Of a stretch of DNA of 64,000 nt, positions 28,095 to 35,818 are shown piece after piece. The DNA lies in assembly GCF_004364125.1 (NCBI RefSeq), contig NZ_SNZV01000002.1, positions 124,001 through 188,000 on the forward strand, given 5' to 3'. Origin of the DNA: Sphingobacterium paludis (lineage in GTDB: Bacteria > Bacteroidota > Bacteroidia > Sphingobacteriales > Sphingobacteriaceae). Under the pieces are notes generated by a model. It did not search any database. It was not told the DNA's origin and saw nothing but the letters and a program-made list of their open reading frames with translations. Within the stretch, counting starts at the first letter, position 1, and every line of letters begins with the position of its first letter. Both the position numbers and the translations under genes were made by a program.

Positions 28095-29972
28095 ATGTCA
28101 AGTACAGTTATATCGCACGGCGCAGCTCATCATGATGCACATGATCATCATCATGAAACCTTCTTAACTAAATACATATTTAGTCAAGATCATAAGATGA
28201 TCGCGAAGCAGTTTTTGATCACCGGTATCGTGATGGCGGTTTTCGCTATGGTGCTTTCAATTTTATTCCGTATCCAGTTAGCGTGGCCGGAGAAAGATTT
28301 CCCAATCTTAGAAATCTTCTTGGGCAAATGGGCTGAAGGAGGGCGAATGAAACCCGAATTTTTCCTATCGTTGGTTACCATTCACGGTACGATGATGGTT
28401 TTCTTTGTATTAACCGCCGGTTTATCGGGTACGTTTAGTAATTTATTAATTCCTTATCAGCTTGGTGCTCGAGATATGGCATCGCCGCTGATGAATATGT
28501 TATCGTACTGGTTCTTCTTTGTAGCCTGTGTGATCATGGTCGCTTCTTTCTTCGTAGAAAGTGGACCTGCTGCCGCAGGTTGGACAATCTATCCGCCGCT
28601 CTCTGCCGTGCCAACGTCGATACCGGGTTCTGGCCTAGGGATGACACTTTGGTTAGTCAGTATGACGTTGTTCATCGCTTCGCAGGTATTGGGTGGTGTG
28701 AACTATGTGAGCACGGTCTTGAACATGCGTACGAAAGGTATGGATCTGTGGAAAATGCCATTGACCATCTGGGCTTTCTTTTTGACAGCAATCGTAGGTC
28801 TATTATCCTTCCCGGTTCTCGTTTCAGCCGTTGTTCTATTATTCTTCGACCGTTCTGTAGGTACATCATTTTACCTTTCGGATTTGGTTGTTCAGGGGCA
28901 AATTTTACCGAATGAAGGTGGTTCACCAATCTTGTTCCAACACTTGTTCTGGTTCTTAGGTCACCCTGAGGTATATATCGTCGTGATGCCGGCCTTAGGT
29001 CTTACGTCGGAGGTTATCTCGACAAACTCGCGTAAACCTATCTTTGGTTACCACGCGATGGTTTACTCCTTGGTTGGTATTACCGTGCTTTCGTTCATCG
29101 TTTGGGGTCACCACATGTTCGTGACAGGTATGAACCCATTCTTAGGCGGTGTATTTATGATCACGACATTGATTATTGCCGTACCTTCTGCGGTAAAAGC
29201 ATTCAACTATATCGCGACGCTATGGAGAGGTAACATTCGTTTCACACCGGCAATGATGTTTGCAATTGGTATGGTATCTTTCTTTGTGTCGGGTGGTTTG
29301 ACCGGTCTTTATCTTGGTAATGCGGCATTGGATATCAACTTGCACGATACGTATTTCGTTGTTGCCCATTTTCACTTGGTTATGGGATCAGCCTCGATCT
29401 TCGGGATGTTGTGCGGTGTATACCACTGGTATCCAAAGATGTTCGGTCGTATGATGGATACTAAATTAGGATATCTACATTTCTGGCTGACGTTTATCGG
29501 TGCTTACCTGGTATTCTTCCCTATGCACTTTATGGGTATTGATGGTGTGCCTCGCCGTTACTACGCATTTACAGCATTCCCTTTCATGGAGAAATGGGTT
29601 TCGGTAAATATGTTGATCACTTGGGCGGCGATTATCGCTGGTTTAGCGCAGGTAGCGTTCCTTTGGAACTTCTTTAGCTCCATCTGGAAAGGCAAAAAGG
29701 CAACGCAAAACCCTTGGAATGCCAATACGTTGGAGTGGACTACACCAGTAGAGCATATCCATGGTAACTGGCCTGGAGAAATCCCTACGGTATACCGTTG
29801 GCCTTACGATTACAGCAAGCCTGGTCACGATACGGATTTTATCCCGCAAGATGTTCCTTTCTCGGAGACGATGAGCTCAAACCTACCTCATGATTTTGAA
29901 GGTAACGAAGAGGCTATTCGTATTCAGAACGAGTGGAACAAAGCAAATAATAGAGAAATAATAGAGAAATAA
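28095..29972 (+). CDS. coxA: Cytochrome c oxidase subunit I
   Basis: 625 residues with at least twelve hydrophobic helices. HPEVY (in FWFLGHPEVYIVVMPALG) gives the CuB His, the cross-linked Tyr and the Glu marking an A1-type heme-copper oxidase; HHMFVTGM and HDTYFVVAHFHLVMG carry the other CuB and heme ligands. The N-terminus is His-rich (HHDAHDHHHE). It reduces O2 and pumps protons. The last codons lie within an 11-bp tandem repeat (29946-29978). Confidence 0.97.
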   Translation: MSSTVISHGAAHHDAHDHHHETFLTKYIFSQDHKMIAKQFLITGIVMAVFAMVLSILFRIQLAWPEKDFPILEIFLGKWAEGGRMKPEFFLSLVTIHGTMMVFFVLTAGLSGTFSNLLIPYQLGARDMASPLMNMLSYWFFFVACVIMVASFFVESGPAAAGWTIYPPLSAVPTSIPGSGLGMTLWLVSMTLFIASQVLGGVNYVSTVLNMRTKGMDLWKMPLTIWAFFLTAIVGLLSFPVLVSAVVLLFFDRSVGTSFYLSDLVVQGQILPNEGGSPILFQHLFWFLGHPEVYIVVMPALGLTSEVISTNSRKPIFGYHAMVYSLVGITVLSFIVWGHHMFVTGMNPFLGGVFMITTLIIAVPSAVKAFNYIATLWRGNIRFTPAMMFAIGMVSFFVSGGLTGLYLGNAALDINLHDTYFVVAHFHLVMGSASIFGMLCGVYHWYPKMFGRMMDTKLGYLHFWLTFIGAYLVFFPMHFMGIDGVPRRYYAFTAFPFMEKWVSVNMLITWAAIIAGLAQVAFLWNFFSSIWKGKKATQNPWNANTLEWTTPVEHIHGNWPGEIPTVYRWPYDYSKPGHDTDFIPQDVPFSETMSSNLPHDFEGNEEAIRIQNEWNKANNREIIEK

Positions 29973-29978
29973 TAGAAG
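29946..29978 (+). repeat. 11-bp tandem repeat covering the coxA stop codon
   Basis: AATAATAGAGA occurs at 29946-29956 and 29957-29967, with a third near-copy at 29968-29978. The coxA stop (29970-29972) is in the third unit. As 11 is not a multiple of 3, gain or loss of a unit would change the protein's last residues. Confidence 0.85.
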
Positions 29979-30005
29979 GGTAGGTTTTTACCTACCTCTC
30001 TTTAT
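29978..30005 (+). terminator. Weak hairpin between coxA and ctaA
   Basis: GGGTAGGT (29978-29985) pairs with ACCTACCT (29990-29997, one G-T) across a TTTT loop. The following sequence CTCTTTAT is only partly T-rich, so this may attenuate transcription or mark a processing site. Confidence 0.4.
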
Positions 30006-30033
30006 ACATAAAGTAGAAGAAAGAGAGGATTCG

Positions 30034-31077
30034 ATGTATCCGCGTGCAGAGAGACGATTTATTAGGACAAATAGGATTACTATTTTCGTCTTGTTCTTAG
30101 TGATCGCTGCGGGTGGAATCGTCAGAAGTACCGGATCGGGAATGGGCTGCCCGGATTGGCCGAAATGCTTCAACCGCATTATCCCGCCAACCGACATCAG
30201 CCAACTTCCAGAAGGCTACGAACAACAATATGTGGATGGGCGTGCTAAGAAGAATCAACGATTTGCAAAGATCGTCGAATTCTTTGGCTACCCAGAGAAG
30301 GCTGATAAAATTCGTCATGATAAGTCAATCCTCGAACACGAGTCGTTCAACGCTGCAAAGACATGGACTGAATACATTAATCGATTAGTTGGTGTAGCCG
30401 CCGGATTTTGCTTGTTGTTCTCCGCACTTTTCTCTTTTACCTATTTAAAGACAAAGCCATCCATTGTAGGGTGGAGCGTTCTGAATGTTTTTGTGGTCGT
30501 CGTGCAGGCTTGGTTGGGATCGATCGTTGTTTCGACCAACCTTATGCCCTGGATTATAACCGTGCATATGCTGTTGGCCCTACTCATTGTGGGTATCAGT
30601 ATTTACACGTTTTATTCGGCTACGACTTGGCGCAATAAGTCGATATTAGGTGGGCAGAGCGTCGGCGCGTTTAAATGGCTGGCCCTCGTGGCACTGGCAT
30701 TGACGGTGGTTCAGGTAGTATACGGAACGGAGGTCCGCGAGAGTATCGATCATTTGAATGATCAAGGCGTAGCACGCGCGGACTGGGTCTCGCACTTGGG
30801 TCAACCCTATTTCATTCACCGTGTTTTGGCTTACACGTCGCTAGGATTGAACATATTGATGTTTTTCCTAGTAAAAAATAAGTTTAGTTCATTGACATTG
30901 CAAAGTAAGTATGCTTGGATAGTAATCGTTTTAGTAGGGATACAAATGATGTCTGGAATTATTTTGGCACGTTTCAACATTCCTGCCTTTGCACAGACAA
31001 CACATCTAATTGTTGCTAGTTTGTTTTTTGGAGCGCAATATTATTTGATGCTATTAATGACAAAATTAAAACGATAG
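30034..31077 (+). CDS. ctaA: Heme A synthase (CtaA/COX15)
   Basis: 347 residues with about eight hydrophobic helices. The first loop has the family signature GGIVRSTGSGMGCPDWPKC. Histidines expected as heme ligands appear in TEYINRLVG, TVHMLLAL, FIHRVLAY and TTHLIVAS segments. A Shine-Dalgarno-like AGAGAGGA precedes ATG 30034. CtaA oxidises heme O to heme A for CoxA. It is followed 69 bp later by heme O synthase. Confidence 0.94.
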   Translation: MYPRAERRFIRTNRITIFVLFLVIAAGGIVRSTGSGMGCPDWPKCFNRIIPPTDISQLPEGYEQQYVDGRAKKNQRFAKIVEFFGYPEKADKIRHDKSILEHESFNAAKTWTEYINRLVGVAAGFCLLFSALFSFTYLKTKPSIVGWSVLNVFVVVVQAWLGSIVVSTNLMPWIITVHMLLALLIVGISIYTFYSATTWRNKSILGGQSVGAFKWLALVALALTVVQVVYGTEVRESIDHLNDQGVARADWVSHLGQPYFIHRVLAYTSLGLNILMFFLVKNKFSSLTLQSKYAWIVIVLVGIQMMSGIILARFNIPAFAQTTHLIVASLFFGAQYYLMLLMTKLKR

Positions 31078-31146
31078 TTTGTACAAAGTTGCGGACATTT
31101 GTGGCGCCGTATCAACGGTTTAACAACGAATTAGCATAACGTATTC

Positions 31147-32055
31147 ATGAAGGAGTTTATTTCTGATTTCAATAAATTAATAAAGCTTAGGCTAACCTTA
31201 ACTGTGGTTTTCTCTGCGTCGATTTCTTTTTTAATAGGAGCGAAGCAGCAGGGAGACATCATATGGTTGAATTGGTTAATCCTCACCATTGGCGGTTTTT
31301 TGGTAACCGGCTCTGCAAATGGATTCAATGAAATTATCGAACGTGATCTCGACAAGTTAATGAAGCGTACCGCAGATCGCCCATTACCCACAGGCCGTAT
31401 GACTACAGGACAAGCGCTGGTGTTGAGCGTTTTTATGGGCATATTTGGTACCTTACTACTCGTTCGTTTGAACTTTTTAGCTGGCCTATTGTCTGTTTTT
31501 TCGATCATCCTTTATGCCTTCGTTTACACGCCATTAAAGCAGAAATCGCCTATTGCTGTTTTTGTAGGCGCGTTTCCTGGGGCTTTGCCACCACTAATTG
31601 GTTATTATGCGGCGTTTAAATCAGCGGGTTTTGGCTTTGAATATTCTGCAGTAAGCGAAGCCGCAATTGTGATCACGCCATGGGTGTTGTTTTTAATTCA
31701 ATTCTTCTGGCAGTTTCCCCATTTTTGGGCTATTGCTTGGGTGGCTGATGAAGACTATCGAAATGCCGGATTTAGACTGCTCCCGACAAAAGAAAAAGAT
31801 AACCTTTCTGCGTGGATGATCTTTATGTCCGCGATGTTGATGATCCCGGTTGGTTTTTTGCCACTTTACTACGGTTTTGGAGGTTGGGTATTTACGCTAG
31901 TCTCTCTGTTGGGCGGTATGCTGTTTACTTATTATGGCTATCAGCATGCTATGCAAAAAACGGATGCGACAGCTAAGAAGGTGATGTTTACCTCATTCTT
32001 TTATCTGCCCCTGACGCAATTAGTGTTATTGTTTGATTTTATTCCTTTTAAATAA
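31147..32055 (+). CDS. ctaB: Protoheme IX farnesyltransferase (heme O synthase)
   Basis: 302 residues with about eight or nine hydrophobic helices. The prenyltransferase motif reads NGFNEIIERDLDKLMKRTADRPLP, where the usual first Asp is Glu, as often in Bacteroidota. A second acidic loop appears as VADEDYRNAGFRLLP. It attaches a farnesyl group to heme B to form heme O, the substrate of CtaA. The stop codon overlaps the next start by one base (TAATG). Confidence 0.94.
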   Translation: MKEFISDFNKLIKLRLTLTVVFSASISFLIGAKQQGDIIWLNWLILTIGGFLVTGSANGFNEIIERDLDKLMKRTADRPLPTGRMTTGQALVLSVFMGIFGTLLLVRLNFLAGLLSVFSIILYAFVYTPLKQKSPIAVFVGAFPGALPPLIGYYAAFKSAGFGFEYSAVSEAAIVITPWVLFLIQFFWQFPHFWAIAWVADEDYRNAGFRLLPTKEKDNLSAWMIFMSAMLMIPVGFLPLYYGFGGWVFTLVSLLGGMLFTYYGYQHAMQKTDATAKKVMFTSFFYLPLTQLVLLFDFIPFK

Positions 32056-32639
32056 TGGATACAACAGAATATAAGACAGAAGAATTACTCCAATCCAGGA
32101 AAGCTAAGAAGTTTAACCTTTGGCTGGGCATGATTGGGATGTTTATGATGTTTGCAGCGCTATCAAGTGGTTTTATTGTCTACACGGCAAGCGGGGTAGA
32201 TAAGGGGATCAAAACATTGTTGCCTGTTGCGTTTACGTATAGCACTATTGTGATACTCGTAAGTAGCGTAACTCTGCATTTCGCTTTTTTGGCTGCTAAA
32301 CGGGAGCAACTTGGCAGACAACGCATGTTGCTATTGCTAACGATTGTGTTGGGGCTTGTCTTCTTCGGCATACAATTGCATTCTTGGTCAGTATTGGCCG
32401 AGCGAGGTATTTACTTTGTGAATAATAATGCTTCGCAATCCTTTATCTATATTTTTACGGGATTGCATTTAGCACACATTATTGCGGGCTTGATCGTATT
32501 GGTTCGTTGTTATTTGGGAGCACTTAAGCCGATCCCTTTTCCGAACAACCAATTCCGCATGAATTTGGCCATTATATTTTGGCATTTTCTCGATCTTTTA
32601 TGGATTTATATTTATGTTTTCTTACTTTTGAATCAATAA
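32055..32639 (+). CDS. Cytochrome c oxidase subunit III-like protein (first copy)
   Basis: 194 residues with about five hydrophobic helices, shorter than the second Cox3. NLWLGMIGMFMMFAALSSGFIVYTAS, SFIYIFTGLHLAHIIAGLIVL and FWHFLDLLWIYIYVFLLL are Cox3-type. Bacteroidota oxidase operons often have two such genes in tandem. It overlaps ctaB by one base and ends 9 bp before the second copy. Its separate function is not known to me. Confidence 0.88.
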   Translation: MDTTEYKTEELLQSRKAKKFNLWLGMIGMFMMFAALSSGFIVYTASGVDKGIKTLLPVAFTYSTIVILVSSVTLHFAFLAAKREQLGRQRMLLLLTIVLGLVFFGIQLHSWSVLAERGIYFVNNNASQSFIYIFTGLHLAHIIAGLIVLVRCYLGALKPIPFPNNQFRMNLAIIFWHFLDLLWIYIYVFLLLNQ

Positions 32640-32648
32640 TAGTAAAAA

Positions 32649-33386
32649 ATGAGTACAACAACTGTATCGCAATTAGATAAGGTAAAAGACGGCCCTTGGA
32701 GCGGTGGTAAGTCGCCTTGGAACTTAGAGTATGGAAAGATCATGATGTGGTTTTTCTTGGTGTCGGATGCTTTTACATTTTCGGCATTCTTACTCTATTA
32801 CGGCGCACAAAAATTCGCGCAACCGACATGGATTGACGCGGACAAGATTTTCCAATCTGTTCCAGGTATTGTTGAGCACGGTCAACCGTTGGTTTTTGTG
32901 GGTATTATGACCTTCATCCTGATTATGTCATCGGTTACCATGGTGTTGGCCGTTGATGCAGGACATAGAAACCAGAAACAAGAAGTTGTGAAATGGATGC
33001 TTTGGACCATTTTAGGTGGTATTTGTTTCGTTGGCTGTCAGGCGATCGAGTGGACGCATTTGCATCACGAAGGTTTTTGGTTCGGAAGAAACCCAGCTAC
33101 TGGTCTAGAAGGTGATGCTGTAGCACAAGCGTTAGCACCATACTTTACGAAAGAGATTTCCTACACTGCTGCCTTGCAGTTCTCTAATCTATTCTTTACG
33201 ATTACTGGTTTTCACGGATTCCACGTTTCTGTAGGTATTCTTTTGAACATCATTATTTTATGTATGACACTAAATAATACATTCGAAAACCGTGGAACCT
33301 ATTTAATGGTTGAAAAGGTTGGTTTGTATTGGCACTTTGTGGATTTAGTGTGGGTATTCGTATTCACTTTCTTCTACTTAATCTAA
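32649..33386 (+). CDS. coxC: Cytochrome c oxidase subunit III
   Basis: 245 residues. Helices and motifs include GKIMMWFFLVSDAFTFSAFLLYYGA, the QAIEWTHLHHEG loop, FHGFHVSVGILLNIIIL and YWHFVDLVWVFVFTFFYLI. Subunit III stabilises the CoxA active site and proton uptake. It is the standard partner of CoxA here, next to a shorter Cox3 paralogue. Confidence 0.94.
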   Translation: MSTTTVSQLDKVKDGPWSGGKSPWNLEYGKIMMWFFLVSDAFTFSAFLLYYGAQKFAQPTWIDADKIFQSVPGIVEHGQPLVFVGIMTFILIMSSVTMVLAVDAGHRNQKQEVVKWMLWTILGGICFVGCQAIEWTHLHHEGFWFGRNPATGLEGDAVAQALAPYFTKEISYTAALQFSNLFFTITGFHGFHVSVGILLNIIILCMTLNNTFENRGTYLMVEKVGLYWHFVDLVWVFVFTFFYLI

Positions 33387-33417
33387 TTGGTTTCAGCATA
33401 ATAATTTATATTCAGCA

Positions 33418-33795
33418 ATGTCACATCATCACGAAAATATAGCAGCACACGACCACCACGATCATGGTGGAATGGACAAGAAAGGGATTTGGAAAGTATT
33501 CTTTATTCTTTTAGCCCTGACTGCACTTGAGTTTTTAATAGCCTTGGGCTTTGTGCACCATTGGGGTGTCATCGAAAAAGGTATGATTTTGAATACCATA
33601 TATATCGCATTAACATTAGTTAAAGCATATTATATTGTGGCCTACTTCATGCACTTAAAATTTGAGAAATCGGGTTTTATCATCTGCTGTAGTATCGGAT
33701 TTATATTTATTGTTTATTTTATCGTATTGTTATTGATCGAAGGCGATTATTTATTGCACCACTTGCAGTCGCACCCTTTGTTTCCAAACAATTAA
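33418..33795 (+). CDS. Cytochrome c oxidase subunit IV
   Basis: 125 residues with three hydrophobic helices after a His-rich start (MSHHHENIAAHDHHDHGG). The segment IALTLVKAYYIVAYFMHLKFEKSGF is the usual Cox4_pro/CtaF-type motif. It is a small accessory subunit of the oxidase. It lies 31 bp after coxC and 18 bp before the Sco-like gene. Confidence 0.9.
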   Translation: MSHHHENIAAHDHHDHGGMDKKGIWKVFFILLALTALEFLIALGFVHHWGVIEKGMILNTIYIALTLVKAYYIVAYFMHLKFEKSGFIICCSIGFIFIVYFIVLLLIEGDYLLHHLQSHPLFPNN

Positions 33796-33813
33796 TAAAT
33801 CAAGAGGAACTCA

Positions 33814-34533
33814 ATGAGTAACCGTACTCAAGGAAGGAAATCAAAAATAATTCTCCTGGCATTAATCTTACTAGTGCCAGGATTTTTATATATAGCCGTT
33901 AATAGATTGGGATCTAATCATTATGTTTCGCTTCCTGTTTTCGGCGAGAAGAAGCTGAGCGGCGAAATGAAACGTAACTGGGGGAGGGAATATCCTGACA
34001 CGATCTTCCATACGCTAGACACACTCATCTTCACTAATTTCGATGGTAAACCGGTAGCCTTTCCTGCATCGGATACCACGATAAACATCGTACACTTATT
34101 CTATTCAAAAGATGCGTCCTTTTCCAGGCTGATGATGGAAAATGTACAAAGCCTTTCTGATCGGTTTCAGGAAAATCCGTTAATTAATTTTTATTCGATA
34201 TCTGTCGATCCTTCAGAGAGCCAATCCTCGTTACGTTCGTTCACTAAAACGTTCAAGGGGCTCGACAATGGGCATTGGAAAATGGTGTTTGGTGCTTCAT
34301 CGGATATCTTTTCGTACGCTAGAGAGCAACTACTGATCGACGCGATGGTTGACCCTACGGATTCTGCCCGCTTTTTGATTGCTAACCAGTTTGTACTAGT
34401 CGATTCCAAACGACGCATACGCGGTTTTTATGACATAAGTCAAAAGGGAGAAGTCGATCGCCTGGAAGATGAGGTTAAGTTGCTCGTGGTCGAAGAAATT
34501 CGAAATAGACCTGCTAAGATTGCACAGAAATAG
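33814..34533 (+). CDS. Sco1/SenC-like protein lacking the copper ligands
   Basis: 239 residues. An N-terminal anchor (IILLALILLVPGFLYIAV) precedes a thioredoxin-like domain that follows Sco topology: LIFTNFDGKPVAF, INIVHLFYS, INFYSISVDPSESQSSLRSF, FVLVDSKRRIRGFYD. The Sco copper site CxxxCP is replaced: residues ~97-106 read YSKDASFSRL. The protein has no cysteine at all, and the usual His before the last strand is absent (FLIANQFVLVD). It therefore should not bind Cu(I) like classic Sco. Its place in the operon still suggests a role in oxidase assembly, perhaps as a structural or regulatory partner. Confidence 0.8.
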   Translation: MSNRTQGRKSKIILLALILLVPGFLYIAVNRLGSNHYVSLPVFGEKKLSGEMKRNWGREYPDTIFHTLDTLIFTNFDGKPVAFPASDTTINIVHLFYSKDASFSRLMMENVQSLSDRFQENPLINFYSISVDPSESQSSLRSFTKTFKGLDNGHWKMVFGASSDIFSYAREQLLIDAMVDPTDSARFLIANQFVLVDSKRRIRGFYDISQKGEVDRLEDEVKLLVVEEIRNRPAKIAQK

Positions 34534-34537
34534 TTTT

Positions 34538-35077
34538 ATGATTACTGAAGAAGAGAAGAAATATAGGAAGTGGATCGTGTTGCTATCCATTGTTATTCCT
34601 TTAGCCGTTGCCGTTTTATTCGGCGTAAATTTGAGAAAGCTAGGCTATGATGTTACGCCCTTATCGTTTCTGCCCCCCATATATGCGACCATCAACGGAC
34701 TGACAGCCGTATTGTTGTTTTCGGCTGTGGCCGCTATAAAGCAAGGCAAAGTCAAATTGCATGAAAATTTGGTGAAGGTATGTATGGCCTGTTCGCTAGC
34801 ATTTTTAGTGATGTACGTAGCTTACCACATGACGTCTGATTCGACGCCCTATGGTGGCGAAGGCGTCATCCGTTATGTCTACTTTTTTATTCTCATAACG
34901 CATATTATGCTGTCTATCATCATCATACCCTTCGTCTTATTTACCTTTGTCAGGGGAATTGCGGGCGCTTACGAGCGGCACAAGAAGCTAGCGAGAATTA
35001 CGTATCCGATGTGGATGTATGTTGCTGTTACAGGGGTGATCGTTTATTTGATGATCTCGCCTTATTACGTTCATTAA
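34538..35077 (+). CDS. DUF420 membrane protein (CtaM-like)
   Basis: 179 residues from ATG 34538, 4 bp after the Sco-like stop; the frame extends upstream without support. It has about five hydrophobic helices. LPPIYATINGLTAVLLFSAVAAIK, KLHENLVKVCMACSLAFLVMYVAYHMT and YVYFFILITHIMLSIIIIPFVLFTFVRGIAG fit DUF420, with conserved His in ATINGL...KLHE, AYH and ITHI positions. A DUF420 protein, CtaM, is needed for heme A oxidase function in Staphylococcus. A role in oxidase maturation here is likely. Confidence 0.88.
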   Translation: MITEEEKKYRKWIVLLSIVIPLAVAVLFGVNLRKLGYDVTPLSFLPPIYATINGLTAVLLFSAVAAIKQGKVKLHENLVKVCMACSLAFLVMYVAYHMTSDSTPYGGEGVIRYVYFFILITHIMLSIIIIPFVLFTFVRGIAGAYERHKKLARITYPMWMYVAVTGVIVYLMISPYYVH

Positions 35078-35088
35078 TTGTTTGGCCT

Positions 35089-35550
35089 ATGAAGAGAGTT
35101 TGGATTTACCAGAGTAACCGTTTTCTACAAGCAGAAGAGATTACGCGCATAGAGGACATCCTGCAGGAGTTCGTTTCCCAATGGACAGCCCATGGCAGCC
35201 AATTGGCCGGTAGTTTTGTTGTTCGATACAACTTATTCCTCATGCTGATGGTCGACGAAGAACAAGCTATGGTGACAGGCTGTTCGATTGATAAATCCGT
35301 TCATTTGCTTAAAAAAATTGAGCAAGAACTGGACATAACGTTATTCGATCGAATGCAGGTAGCCTACAAAGCTTCAAGTAGCGGGAAACTATGCATTGCA
35401 AGTCGTGATGAGTTTGCTGCCTTGGTAGAAAATGGCGACGTGAATAGCGATACGATTGTTTTTAACAACATGCTTACGGCAGTGGAAGAAGTTGCGGAAA
35501 AGTGGGAGGTACCTTTAAAGGATAGTTGGCACGCACGCGTGTTTTTATAA
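35089..35550 (+). CDS. Conserved Bacteroidota protein of unknown function, last gene of the oxidase run
   Basis: 153 residues from ATG 35089, 11 bp after the DUF420 gene. I recognise the type from other Bacteroidota genomes, where it is sometimes named ABC transporter ATPase, but there is no Walker A, signature or Walker B motif. Notable stretches are VWIYQSNRFL, FVSQWTAHGSQLAGSF, DEEQAMVTGCSIDKSVHLLKKIE and LFDRMQVAY. It has no signal or membrane segment and is likely cytosolic. Location at the operon end is the only hint of function. Confidence 0.75.
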   Translation: MKRVWIYQSNRFLQAEEITRIEDILQEFVSQWTAHGSQLAGSFVVRYNLFLMLMVDEEQAMVTGCSIDKSVHLLKKIEQELDITLFDRMQVAYKASSSGKLCIASRDEFAALVENGDVNSDTIVFNNMLTAVEEVAEKWEVPLKDSWHARVFL

Positions 35551-35598
35551 GGTATAAAATGACGCGCGGGTGAAAAGAGCATATCAAATAATTAAAAA

Positions 35599-35686
35599 GC
35601 GTCATTGCGAGGAAGTATGACGCGGCAATCTGCATTTTTGATAGCTTAAGATTGCTTCGTCCTCGTTCCTCCTCCTCGCAAAGACG
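35599..35686 (+). repeat. Dispersed palindromic repeat, copy B
   Basis: Begins GCGTCATTGCGAGGAAG, continues ATGACGCGGCAATCTGCA and ends CTCCTCGCAAAGACG. The first arm has an inner perfect hairpin, GCGTCAT (35599-35605) with ATGACGC (35617-35623). It lies between the convergent end of the respiratory operon and pckA. It may help end transcription from both sides. See copies at 13609 and 40766. Confidence 0.85.
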
Positions 35687-35818
35687 AATTGATGGCCTAT
35701 TCCTTCGCTTAGATAGATCGTCTTTGAACAACATTGTATTCTTCCCTATCTTTATAGAAACTTTTTACAAATGTGTGATAACGGCCATTTCTAACTTTTG
35801 AACAAGCGCTTCCATACG

